Source of the DNA: a bacterium
Lineage (GTDB): Bacteria > Bacillota > Bacilli > Lactobacillales > Streptococcaceae
Assembly (NCBI GenBank): GCA_905221455.1
Contig: CAJNDF010000001.1
Span: 62,001-126,000, forward strand
Length of the DNA stretch: 64,000 nucleotides
Direction of reading: 5' to 3'
Both the position numbers and the translations under genes were made by a program. The notes beneath the pieces are model-generated. The model did not search any database and was not told where the DNA came from. It worked only from the letters and a program-made list of their open reading frames with translations. Below, one piece after another: positions 18,653 to 25,625 of this stretch; position 1 is the stretch's first letter, and the number at the start of each line of letters is the position of its first letter.

Positions 18653-19273
18653 CTAAAAGAAAATAAGCGTAGCAATGACCAATACAAGATCTCGGAAAAT
18701 ATGACCATAAAAGGAAACTTCCTTTTTAACAGAATTTGGGACAAGATAGGCTGCAAAAAACAAACCCAGTCCAATATAAATCAGAAGTGAGACAATAGTC
18801 ATTGGATTTCTTAAGAAGAGAAGTGTTGCCATAATAGTCACCAACACTGTCTTTTTTCTGTCTAGCATAGCAAGCAAATCGCGCATGTATTTTTTCAAGG
18901 GTAAAAAAATCAGCAAATCTAGCCCAAATAGAAAGAAAAAGGATGGCAATAAAAAGTCAACTAATTCTTGCTGCAGCGTATTTTTGATGAACAAGTTATC
19001 TGACAAGACAAGAACAGCTCCTAACAAATTAATTAAGAGCAGGATACTGTAAAAAAGCTTCACCGACTTCTTACTGGCTAGGACACTATGGATTTCTTGC
19101 TTACGAGTATAAAGATAATTTACTCCAGCACAGATTCCTGAAACGAAAACCATGCTTCCGATGAAAAAAGCTGTACTTTGTTTAAAGGACAAGATGCATT
19201 CCTTCCATAGGAAACAGCTGCTCAAACCGATTTGAATTAAAGCTAACAAAAATAAGATTCTCATTGATTTCAT
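18653..19273 (-). CDS. comM: ComM, immunity protein against the fratricin CbpD
   Basis: A 206-residue integral membrane protein with about six to seven hydrophobic helices. Length, sequence character and position next to tsaE and the XRE-TPR regulator match pneumococcal ComM. ComM is an early competence product that protects competent cells from their own murein hydrolase CbpD. Upstream direct repeats resemble a ComE site. It starts MKSMRIL behind GGGAG. Identification rests on synteny and remembered sequence. Confidence 0.8.
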   Translation of the reverse strand: MKSMRILFLLALIQIGLSSCFLWKECILSFKQSTAFFIGSMVFVSGICAGVNYLYTRKQEIHSVLASKKSVKLFYSILLLINLLGAVLVLSDNLFIKNTLQQELVDFLLPSFFFLFGLDLLIFLPLKKYMRDLLAMLDRKKTVLVTIMATLLFLRNPMTIVSLLIYIGLGLFFAAYLVPNSVKKEVSFYGHIFRDLVLVIATLIFF

Positions 19274-19297
19274 CTTTTCTCTCCCTCCCTACCAATC

Positions 19298-19344
19298 ATT
19301 ATACTAGGAGAAAAGAGAGAACTGTTTCCAATCTTCTCAAATGT
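19298..19344 (-). promoter_or_regulatory. comM promoter with ComE-like repeats
   Basis: Minus-strand repeats ACATTTGAG (19336-19344) and ACAGTTCTC (19317-19325) are followed by -10 TATAAT (19298-19303). The ComE consensus is two such 9-mers, but usually with a 12-nt gap. Here the gap is 10 nt and the second repeat is imperfect. Confidence 0.5.
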
Positions 19345-19378
19345 CTCTTTAAGACGCTAAACAAACACCAGAGACTAA

Positions 19379-19447
19379 TACTCAATGAAAATCAAAGAGC
19401 AACCTGCGGCTAGAGCTGACGTGGTTTGAAGAGATTTTAGAAGAATA
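19379..19447. repeat. Degenerate BOX element (69 bp)
   Basis: Begins TACTCAATGAAAATCAAAGA and ends in an altered GAATA, with the interior deleted but GAGCTGACGTGGTTTGAA retained. Flanked by TAA on both sides. Confidence 0.85.
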
Positions 19448-19458
19448 TAAATTTGAAA

Positions 19459-19493
19459 TAAGGCTGATAGTATTAATTTCACTATCAGCCTTA
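19459..19493 (-). terminator. Terminator after the XRE-TPR regulator
   Basis: Perfect 13-bp stem TAAGGCTGATAGT / ACTATCAGCCTTA followed on the minus strand by TTTCAAATTT. Confidence 0.7.
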
Positions 19494-19536
19494 CAGGTTA
19501 TTTAACGTTTCAGAAAAACTATAATGTCAAGATTAA

Positions 19537-20400
19537 CTAAACAGTATCTAATTCCTTTAAATAATTTTCTATCTTCATCAACATTAAAGGATTGTTATAA
19601 ATCTTACATAACTCTTTTGCTTCTATATAATAATTTTTGACTTGTTCTTTGTCTAGAAATTTGGCTCCAGCATTTCCTACAAGAATAAGTAGAGGAGCCA
19701 GTTGGTAGCTTGTCTGTCTTTGTTTACAGAGTTCAATCGTCTCAAGAGCTTCTTGAATGGCTTCGTTATATTTTTCCTTTGACACTAGGTAGTGAGCGTA
19801 GTTGTAACGAACTCTGATGTAGCCAAATAAAAACTCTTGATGCTCAAAATTTTTTGTCTGATATAACTCCATCAAATGAGAGTAGTTTTCCTCATATTCT
19901 TGTTCACGACCCACTAAGGAATAGAAATTAGATAGAGTATTCAATGCCTTTAAATAAATCAGAGTATTTGAAGAGACTTTTAATAATATATTTTCCAATG
20001 AAGAAATTGCCTCACGCTTACTGTCATATTGATAGAAGTCAATAATAGCTTTAATCCATTCAAGGTAAGTTCGGTCTTCTAGTGTTAGAAAAGTACTTCG
20101 TTCAATTTCTATTCTATAAATATATTCCAAATCGTCATAATTTCTATCATCTAATAGACGAGCAGATAATTGCTTAAAATTAGAGAGGTTAGATTTAATT
20201 TCAATTTGTTCATTGAAAAAGTAATCCAAAGGGACTTCAAGTCGTTGAGAGAGTTTGAATAACAAGTCTGCGGAGGGAATAAAATGACCTCTTTCAATTT
20301 TACTAATCTGACTTTGTTCACAAATTCCTTCTGCAAGAGTTTGTTGGGAGAGTCTCAACTCTTTTCTTTTCAATCTGAATTTCTCTGCGAGTGTATTCAT
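19537..20400 (-). CDS. XRE-family regulator with TPR domain (PlcR/Rgg-like, RRNPP type)
   Basis: The 287-residue protein has an N-terminal HTH (residues 5-60, LRLSQQTLAEGICEQSQISKIERG) followed by an all-helical region that looks like tetratricopeptide repeats. This is the layout of peptide-sensing PlcR/PrgX/Rgg-type regulators. It faces a bacteriocin-type locus transcribed the other way, the likely target. A peptide ligand is not obvious nearby. Promoter: -35 TTGCTA (20458-20463), -10 TATAAT (20435-20440), 17-nt spacing. Confidence 0.82.
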   Translation of the reverse strand: MNTLAEKFRLKRKELRLSQQTLAEGICEQSQISKIERGHFIPSADLLFKLSQRLEVPLDYFFNEQIEIKSNLSNFKQLSARLLDDRNYDDLEYIYRIEIERSTFLTLEDRTYLEWIKAIIDFYQYDSKREAISSLENILLKVSSNTLIYLKALNTLSNFYSLVGREQEYEENYSHLMELYQTKNFEHQEFLFGYIRVRYNYAHYLVSKEKYNEAIQEALETIELCKQRQTSYQLAPLLILVGNAGAKFLDKEQVKNYYIEAKELCKIYNNPLMLMKIENYLKELDTV

Positions 20401-20530
20401 TAAAGATAATAAACCTTCCTATTTGCTTAATTTCATTATAAAATTTTTAGTTCAAAATAGCAAGTTAAAGGAATGAATAATTCTTTATGGTAATAAACAA
20501 AAAAAAAAGTCAGAAATTACATAAAAACGC

Positions 20531-20559
20531 TTGGCTAAATAAAATATATCTGTTAGAAT
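20531..20559 (+). promoter_or_regulatory. Promoter of the decayed bacteriocin gene and downstream locus
   Basis: -35 TTGGCT (20531-20536), 17-nt spacer, extended -10 TGT-TAGAAT (20554-20559). It lies in the divergent gap shared with the XRE-TPR regulator. Confidence 0.55.
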
Positions 20560-20576
20560 AAAAACAAGGAAACAGA

Positions 20577-20752
20577 ATGGGGTTTCATTGGATGAGAAAA
20601 AACGTGGAATTAAAAAATTAGTTACATTTGCATTACTAGGTGTTTTATGTTTAACCAACAGTTTATTCAGAAGAATAAACAATTGGAGATTCGAGTGCAA
20701 TCACAAAAGAAGTCCAATGGTATTGATGTTGGGAAGGCTGATTAAAGAATAA
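20577..20752 (+). pseudogene. Frameshifted small secreted peptide gene, probable bacteriocin precursor
   Basis: An ATG at 20577 with Shine-Dalgarno AGGA 7 nt upstream opens MGFHWMRKNVELKN then stops. One extra A in the A-run near 20612 would continue the frame into KKLVTFALLGVLCLTNSLF, a clear signal-peptide core. The rest also looks disrupted: another frame reads TIGDSSAITKEVQWY before a stop. Position before a DUF1430 membrane protein and an ABC ATPase suggests a lost lactococcin 972-like precursor. That identity is an inference. Confidence 0.5.
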
Positions 20753-20815
20753 TGGAATAGAATTAGTCTCTAGTATATTCTCTTTTATTATTCATTAAAA
20801 ATTGTAGGTGCAAGA

Positions 20816-21235
20816 ATGAAGATTACTGATGCAAATAATGAAAATATTGACTACATAGAAGAAATGCTATTGGAACACAATAAGAAATGTTTACCTTCAT
20901 GTCAGGATGAGGACTATAAACAGATTGCTTTTATTGTTGAGAATAATCAAGAGATAGTAGGTGGCATCGTAGCTTATTCGGTTATTTGGAAAATATTATA
21001 TATTGATACACTTTGGGTTAAAAACACTTATAGACGTCAAGGGATAGCAACTGCATTGTTAAATAATGTTTTAGAAAGTGCCAAAAATTACGGATGTAGT
21101 ATTGTTCATTTAAGCACCTTTGACTTCCAAGGTTTAGATTTCTACTTAAGTCAAGGTTTTGAAGTTTTTGGAATTCTTAATGACTCTCCAGATGGGCATA
21201 AAGAATACTTTTTGAGTAAAAGAATAGAGAAATAA
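20816..21235 (+). CDS. GNAT-family N-acetyltransferase
   Basis: A 139-residue GNAT protein. The acetyl-CoA loop RRQGIATALLNNVLESAKNYG is preceded by the strand IDTLWVKNTY, and the C-terminal FYLSQGFEVFGIL follows. It is AT-rich, like the rest of this accessory block. It lies between the decayed precursor gene and the membrane/ATPase pair. It may be cargo or may modify a peptide or self-protect against it. Substrate unknown. Confidence 0.85.
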   Translation: MKITDANNENIDYIEEMLLEHNKKCLPSCQDEDYKQIAFIVENNQEIVGGIVAYSVIWKILYIDTLWVKNTYRRQGIATALLNNVLESAKNYGCSIVHLSTFDFQGLDFYLSQGFEVFGILNDSPDGHKEYFLSKRIEK

Positions 21236-21237
21236 AA

Positions 21238-21396
21238 ATGTTTTATAAAAATTCTAATATTGATTTTACTAATCTAGTTAATGAAAATAATCTTAAGACA
21301 CCACTGTTAGTATATGATGAAGAAGATTATTTTATCAATAGTTTAGTAAGCTTGTTAGTTTATAGAGGGAAGGGGTATTTCTGCCCTCTGTTTTAG
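21238..21396 (+). pseudogene. Short 52-codon fragment resembling the start of a PLP decarboxylase-type protein
   Basis: Open reading frame beginning 2 bp after the GNAT stop: MFYKNSNIDFTNLVNENNLK then TPLLVYDEEDYF. The TPLxVYDEE pattern is typical of the N-terminus of LysA/ornithine-type fold III PLP decarboxylases. The frame then ends in VYRGKGYFCPLF, whose last codons coincide with a terminator-like stem. It looks like a truncated gene rather than a functional peptide. Weak evidence. Confidence 0.35.
21364..21395 (+). terminator. Probable terminator before the DUF1430 gene
   Basis: AGAGGG ... CCCTCT stem with a 14-16 nt loop followed by GTTTT, just upstream of the membrane protein gene. 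The short T-run means it could be partial. Confidence 0.45.
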
Positions 21397-21411
21397 AATA
21401 AGGAATGCACT

Positions 21412-23427
21412 ATGAAAAAATTATTTATACTCATATCCAACCTGCTTGCTAGTTTGTTCTTTGTTTGGGTATTTACCATTTGGACTGATACATATGTCTC
21501 CCATTATTACCCCAACGTTGTTGTACGTGATTCTTCCCCTGAAACAACTTTTCAGCATGTTGCTACACGCTTGGAAAAACTAGCAGAAGAAACGGATAGC
21601 TTTATTGCGATTCAACACCAGGATCCTAACTCAGAAGGTACTCCAGTGTTTTCTTATACGACCTTTGGGAACGGAAAGTTGCCTGATGGGTTACAGGAAA
21701 AAAATCTAGAAGATGCTCAAAGTAGTAGTGTTGAAACAAACTATTTTGTATTTGATGGAAACCTAGATATTCACTTGCTAAGGGAGGAGCTAAGTCAACT
21801 TGGCTTGACTAACATGCACCTGATAATTCCATCCAAACTATCTACGTTAATGGCTATCTTTAGTAACGGATTTCAGTTAATCAGTCTATTGATTTTCATC
21901 TTAACCTTTGTAGCACTGACTTTAATTAGTCAAATTAGCCAATTACGGTCGTCGGGCATTCGCCTCATTTCAGGAGAGAAACGGTGGTCCATTTTCCTTA
22001 GACCAGTTGGTGAGGATTTGAAAGGGATAGCTGTTGGTTTCAGTTTAGCTGGCGTGCTCGCCATTCTTATGCAAAAAATTCTGTCGCTTCCAACGCAATC
22101 CCTAATGACCATAGGAGAAGGATTGCTCAGTTATAATCTCATCTTGTTGTCGATCTCCCTGTTTTTCGCTCAACTCTTCGCAGTTGGGATAAAAAAGATA
22201 CACCTGATGCAGATTATAAAAGGGCAAGTGCCTGTCAGAGGAATCATTAGTTTGATTTTAATCGGTCAACTATTAGCGATTATTATTGTAACGCTGGGAA
22301 TAGGGAGTAGCTTAAAGTATTCCCAAGCCTGGCAACAGCATCGGATTGGACAAGAGGCTTGGAGCCAGGAAAGGCAACTGATTACCCTATCAATCAGCCG
22401 TGAAGGAACGAGTCCTGGTTTTGATGAACAAGCTCAAAGGAAACTCAGAACTTGGTATCAATTGATGGATCTGGCTGTTTCAGAACAAAAGGCTTTCTTA
22501 TCTAGACACCAGTTAATTGACCGTACTTTGCGAAATGGCATGGCTTCCTCCAAAAACTTTATAACCTCTACAGAATGGCACGATTACAACCCGAATGGCA
22601 ATGTCCTTATCGTCACACCGCAATACTTGGAGCGTCAAAACATTCCTGTAGATACAACTATTGAGCAAAAGATGAATCACCTTAATGTAGGGGAGTTTGT
22701 CTTATTGTTGCCTGAACACCTCCGTTCAGAGGAAGAACATTATAAATCTGTTTTTGAAGACGACTTAACCAGTCGCATGTCTAGTCAAGATAAACGACAG
22801 CAAATGACTGCTACGGTAGGTTATTTAGAATCCGGTCAGGATCGTTTTGTGTATAATACGACCCCTATTTCTTACCAGCAGTTTTTAAAAGATCCAATCA
22901 TCATTGTTATAACACCCCAATCAACTGGTCCACAGTCCATTTTGTTTTGGGTAGACGCAGTACAGAACTACGTTCTCTTTAATCAATTGTCTGATGCCCA
23001 GGAGCTTATCCAGAGACAAGGCATTGAAAATTGGGTCTCAGAAATACAAACAGGTTACCACAACTACATCACATTATTGGATAATATCCAGAGGGAACGT
23101 TGGGTAATGCTAGCAGGAGCTGTGCTTGGGATTGCAACTTCAATCTTGTTGTTTAACACTATGCATAGGCTCTACTTTGAAGAATTTAGACGTGCCATTT
23201 TTATCAAACGCATTGCAGGTCTCAGGTTCTTAGAAATCCATCGCACTTATCTCTTTGCTCAACTGGGTGTGTTTTTACTGGGATTTATTGCGAGTGTATT
23301 TCTTATGGTAGAGATAGTAGTTGCTTTCTTAGTCTCGTTACTCTTTACTGGTCTATCTCTTTTACAGTTACATGTCCAAATGCAGAAAGAAAACAAGATG
23401 TCCATGCTTGTTTTGAAGGGAGGTTAA
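21412..23427 (+). CDS. Bacteriocin-associated integral membrane protein (DUF1430 type)
   Basis: A 671-residue protein with an N-terminal membrane helix (LFILISNLLASLFFVWVFTI), a first extracytoplasmic part and a cluster of helices around residues 150-300. A large second extracytoplasmic part (about 300-560) and C-terminal helices follow. This is the layout of the permease found beside lactococcin 972-type bacteriocins, thought to act in immunity or export as the partner of an ABC ATPase. The stop is 1 bp from the ATPase start, showing an operon. The matching precursor gene upstream is broken. Confidence 0.8.
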   Translation: MKKLFILISNLLASLFFVWVFTIWTDTYVSHYYPNVVVRDSSPETTFQHVATRLEKLAEETDSFIAIQHQDPNSEGTPVFSYTTFGNGKLPDGLQEKNLEDAQSSSVETNYFVFDGNLDIHLLREELSQLGLTNMHLIIPSKLSTLMAIFSNGFQLISLLIFILTFVALTLISQISQLRSSGIRLISGEKRWSIFLRPVGEDLKGIAVGFSLAGVLAILMQKILSLPTQSLMTIGEGLLSYNLILLSISLFFAQLFAVGIKKIHLMQIIKGQVPVRGIISLILIGQLLAIIIVTLGIGSSLKYSQAWQQHRIGQEAWSQERQLITLSISREGTSPGFDEQAQRKLRTWYQLMDLAVSEQKAFLSRHQLIDRTLRNGMASSKNFITSTEWHDYNPNGNVLIVTPQYLERQNIPVDTTIEQKMNHLNVGEFVLLLPEHLRSEEEHYKSVFEDDLTSRMSSQDKRQQMTATVGYLESGQDRFVYNTTPISYQQFLKDPIIIVITPQSTGPQSILFWVDAVQNYVLFNQLSDAQELIQRQGIENWVSEIQTGYHNYITLLDNIQRERWVMLAGAVLGIATSILLFNTMHRLYFEEFRRAIFIKRIAGLRFLEIHRTYLFAQLGVFLLGFIASVFLMVEIVVAFLVSLLFTGLSLLQLHVQMQKENKMSMLVLKGG

Positions 23428-23428
23428 T

Positions 23429-24061
23429 ATGATTGAACTTAAACAGGTGAGTAAATCTTTTGGAGAACGAGAGTTATTTTCGAATCTTTCAATAACATTT
23501 GAGGCTGGAAAAGTCTATGCCTTAATTGGTTCAAGTGGTAGCGGAAAAACAACCTTGATGAATATGATTGGGAAATTAGAATCTTATGATGGGACGATTT
23601 TTTACCGAGGTAAAGACTTGGTCAATTATAAATCGAGTGATTTTTTCCGTCACGAATTGGGCTACCTCTTCCAGAACTTTGGCTTAATTGAAAACCAAAG
23701 TATTGAAGAAAACCTTAAGCTAGGTCTCATTGGTCAAAAGTTGAGTCGGTCGGAACAGCGGTTGAGACAGAAGCAGGCTTTAGAACAGGTCGGCCTGGCT
23801 TATCTTGACCTAGATAAGCGCATCTTTGAGTTATCGGGCGGAGAATCGCAACGGGTTGCCTTGGCAAAAGTTATCTTAAAGAATCCACCCCTTATTCTGG
23901 CAGATGAGCCAACAGCTTCAATAGACCCAGCAACCTCTCAGTTGATTATGGAGATTTTGCTATCTCTTCGAGATGATAATAGGCTAATCATTATCGCAAC
24001 ACATAATCCGGCAATTTGGGAGATGGCTGATGAAGTGTTCACGATGGATCGTCTGAAATAA
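23429..24061 (+). CDS. ABC transporter ATPase, bacteriocin export/immunity type
   Basis: A 210-residue stand-alone ATPase of the MacB/LolD type. It shows Walker A GSSGSGKTT, Q-loop YLFQNFGLIENQS, signature LSGGESQRVALAK, Walker B LILADEPTASID and the H-loop ATHNP. It is coupled to the upstream 671-residue membrane protein. Together they should form a bacteriocin self-protection or export transporter, now probably without its cognate peptide. Confidence 0.9.
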   Translation: MIELKQVSKSFGERELFSNLSITFEAGKVYALIGSSGSGKTTLMNMIGKLESYDGTIFYRGKDLVNYKSSDFFRHELGYLFQNFGLIENQSIEENLKLGLIGQKLSRSEQRLRQKQALEQVGLAYLDLDKRIFELSGGESQRVALAKVILKNPPLILADEPTASIDPATSQLIMEILLSLRDDNRLIIIATHNPAIWEMADEVFTMDRLK

Positions 24062-24201
24062 AAATCCTTGTTTTTAATTGCACGATGAATTACTGAAATA
24101 TTATCAGGAATCAATAATTGGAGTTAATTTAGAATTGTACTTTATTAATATTGAGGTAACTTTTTCTTGATAAAGGAAGAAATAGTGGAGAGGAAGTTAG
24201 A

Positions 24202-24480
24202 ATGAAAAAATTCGACAATTATATTATTGAGAAGCCTTGCGATTCTAATTCAGATAAACTGTAAAAAATCTTAATAATTGAAAGTTTGGTAGATGATATT
24301 TTGCAATTTTCTCTCAAAATCAATAATAGTGTAGGAGAGATTTTCCTCCTACAACCGTTTCAAAAGAAAACTATCTTTATTCCATGTTATTTTGAGGAAG
24401 ATATTGTGAAAGTCAAAGATGATGATAAAGTTGAGTGGGATTTGTTAGAATTTCAAAAATTTAGAGCATTTTTGGCTTAG
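24202..24480 (+). pseudogene. Small gene of unknown function interrupted by one in-frame stop
   Basis: ATG at 24202 with an AGGAAG Shine-Dalgarno opens MKKFDNYIIEKPCDSNSDKL then TAA. The same frame continues without another stop for 71 codons: KILIIESLVDDILQFSL, then FLLQPFQKKTIFIPCYFEED, ending FQKFRAFLA. A single change of TAA to CAA would restore a protein of about 92 residues. The product is not recognised. Confidence 0.5.
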
Positions 24481-24552
24481 TGATATGTGTTGAAGGCTCA
24501 AAATCTATGGTAAAAAAGTAGCTTTGAAAACGTATTGCCTCCAAAGATTTAG

Positions 24553-24678
24553 TTAAATAATGATTTAACACAAAAAGAAATTATTGAAGTTCTGGAAAGA
24601 TGTTATTTCAGTATTGAGAAAAAGTGGGAAAAACTTGCGATTTTCACAGAGAAAGGAAGAAAAAGTATAGAAATATAG
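24553..24678 (+). pseudogene. Gene fragment, 41 codons without a start
   Basis: Open frame between two stops reading LNNDLTQKEIIEVLERCYFS then IEKKWEKLAIFTEKGRKSIEI. Amphipathic and protein-like but with no start codon. It follows another broken gene in the decayed end of the bacteriocin locus. Its last bases overlap the left end of a RUP-like element. Confidence 0.3.
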
Positions 24679-24803
24679 TCAATTGAAACAAGAACAGGAC
24701 AAAAGAACCTTTTGTGCCATATTTTTCTCCTTTCGCTTTACAATTGGCTTAAACACCTTTATTGTATCGCGTTTGGAGTTTTTTTGGTATAACCTTCGAC
24801 GCG

Positions 24804-24827
24804 CACCCGCATAGCGGGTGTTTTTTT
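24804..24827 (+). terminator. Intrinsic terminator, plus strand
   Basis: CACCCGC-ATA-GCGGGTG followed by seven T. Terminates rightward transcription from the bacteriocin/pseudogene block before it meets ndk. Confidence 0.85.
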
Positions 24828-24871
24828 GTCTCGCACCTAACGGAGCGAGACGAACTAATAGTCACTTAATC

Positions 24872-24915
24872 AAAAAACGCACCATATCAAAAACTAAAAA
24901 GTTTGATATCATGCG
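24872..24915 (-). terminator. Terminator after ndk
   Basis: Minus-strand CGCA-TG-ATATCAAA / TTTGATAT-GG-TGCG stem followed by TTTTTTG. Confidence 0.75.
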
Positions 24916-24988
24916 TCATGTCTTAAACTAATTGACTATACTTTCTATTCAAATGAGCTTTTAACCAATTGATTGAGCCAATCCACTC

Positions 24989-25402
24989 TTAAAACCAAAG
25001 AGCAATTTCTCGCTTAGCTGACTCTTCTGAATCTGAACCATGTACAACATTTTGGATAACCTGATTTTCTCCAGCAGCTTTTGCAAAATCACCTCGAATA
25101 GTCCCTGGTAAAGCTTCTTCTGGACGAGTTGCACCCATCATGGTACGCCAAGTTTCGATTACTTTGGGGCCAGAAATAACACCCACAAGAACCGGTCCTG
25201 AAGTCATGAATTCACGAATCGGTGGGTAAAAACTCTGACCAACCAAGTCCTGATAGTGCTGGTCAATTAACTCTTCTGAAACCTTTGTACGCAACTCCAA
25301 TTTTTCGATTGTCAATCCACGTTGTTCGATGCGTTTCAACACCTCACCCACTAATCCTCTTTTTACACCGTCTGGTTTAATGATAAAGAATGTTTGTTCC
25401 AT
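24989..25402 (-). CDS. ndk: Nucleoside diphosphate kinase
   Basis: A 137-residue NDK that transfers the gamma phosphate from ATP to NDPs through a phosphohistidine. It starts [20 protein letters not shown] and carries the active-site block [20 protein letters not shown] with the catalytic His. The start at 25402 is chosen (Shine-Dalgarno AAGGAG). Frame extension upstream only runs into the BOX element at 25434, which supplies an artificial [12 protein letters not shown] start. A slightly short C-terminus is normal for streptococcal NDK. Confidence 0.95.
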   Translation of the reverse strand: MEQTFFIIKPDGVKRGLVGEVLKRIEQRGLTIEKLELRTKVSEELIDQHYQDLVGQSFYPPIREFMTSGPVLVGVISGPKVIETWRTMMGATRPEEALPGTIRGDFAKAAGENQVIQNVVHGSDSEESAKREIALWF

Positions 25403-25433
25403 ACTTGTCTCCTTTGTCAGTTTCTTTCTTTTA

Positions 25434-25545
25434 TACTCTTCGAAAATCAAATTCAAACCGCGTCAACTCTATCTGCAACCTCAAAGCAGTGCTTTGAGCA
25501 ACCTGCGGCTAGTTTCCTAGTTTGCTCTTTGATTTTCATTGAGTA
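25434..25545. repeat. BOX element, opposite orientation, 112 bp
   Basis: TACTCTTCGAAAATC ... CATTGAGTA, flanked by TTA on both sides. The interior contains GCAACCTCAAAGCAGTGCTT, which forms its own small hairpin. The element lies between the rpoC terminator and ndk, only 31 bp before the ndk start, so the ndk promoter must be in or beyond it. Confidence 0.92.
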
Positions 25546-25591
25546 TTATTTTACCACATTTCATGGAAAAATAGAGAAAGTTTTCAGAAAA

Positions 25592-25616
25592 GAAAAAGAG
25601 AACCCGAAGGCTCTCT
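25592..25616 (-). terminator. Terminator after rpoC
   Basis: Minus-strand GAGAGCC-TTC-GGGTTCTC followed by TTTTTC, just after the rpoC stop. Confidence 0.85.
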
Positions 25617-25625
25617 CATTCTCTC

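Larger units (their letters stand above)
24674..24945. mobile_element. RUP/IS630-like non-autonomous element or remnant
   Basis: Inverted ends TATAGTCAATT (from 24675) and AATTGACTATA (to 24945) bound about 270 bp without a transposase. The left end, TAGTCAATTGAAACAAGAAC then AGGACAAA, resembles from memory the end of pneumococcal RUP repeats, which are linked to IS630-Spn1. Inside lie a terminator (24804-24827), an inverted repeat GTCTCGC/GCGAGAC (24828-24851) and the ndk terminator. This accounts for most of the gene-free stretch 24679-24988. Confidence 0.45.

Noticed and set aside
18596..18790. Frame beginning MNLIFEEYYHHN
   Set aside because: The MNLIFEEY start comes from the end of a BOX element (as also upstream of ndk) and the rest is antisense to comM.
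24828..24851. GTCTCGC/GCGAGAC inverted repeat as an attachment site
   Set aside because: No integrase gene or second att copy is visible. It is more simply a hairpin within the RUP-like element.
25403..25456. Longer ndk start ([18 protein letters not shown])
   Set aside because: The extension is encoded by the BOX terminus and spacer. The family start [12 protein letters not shown] has its own Shine-Dalgarno.
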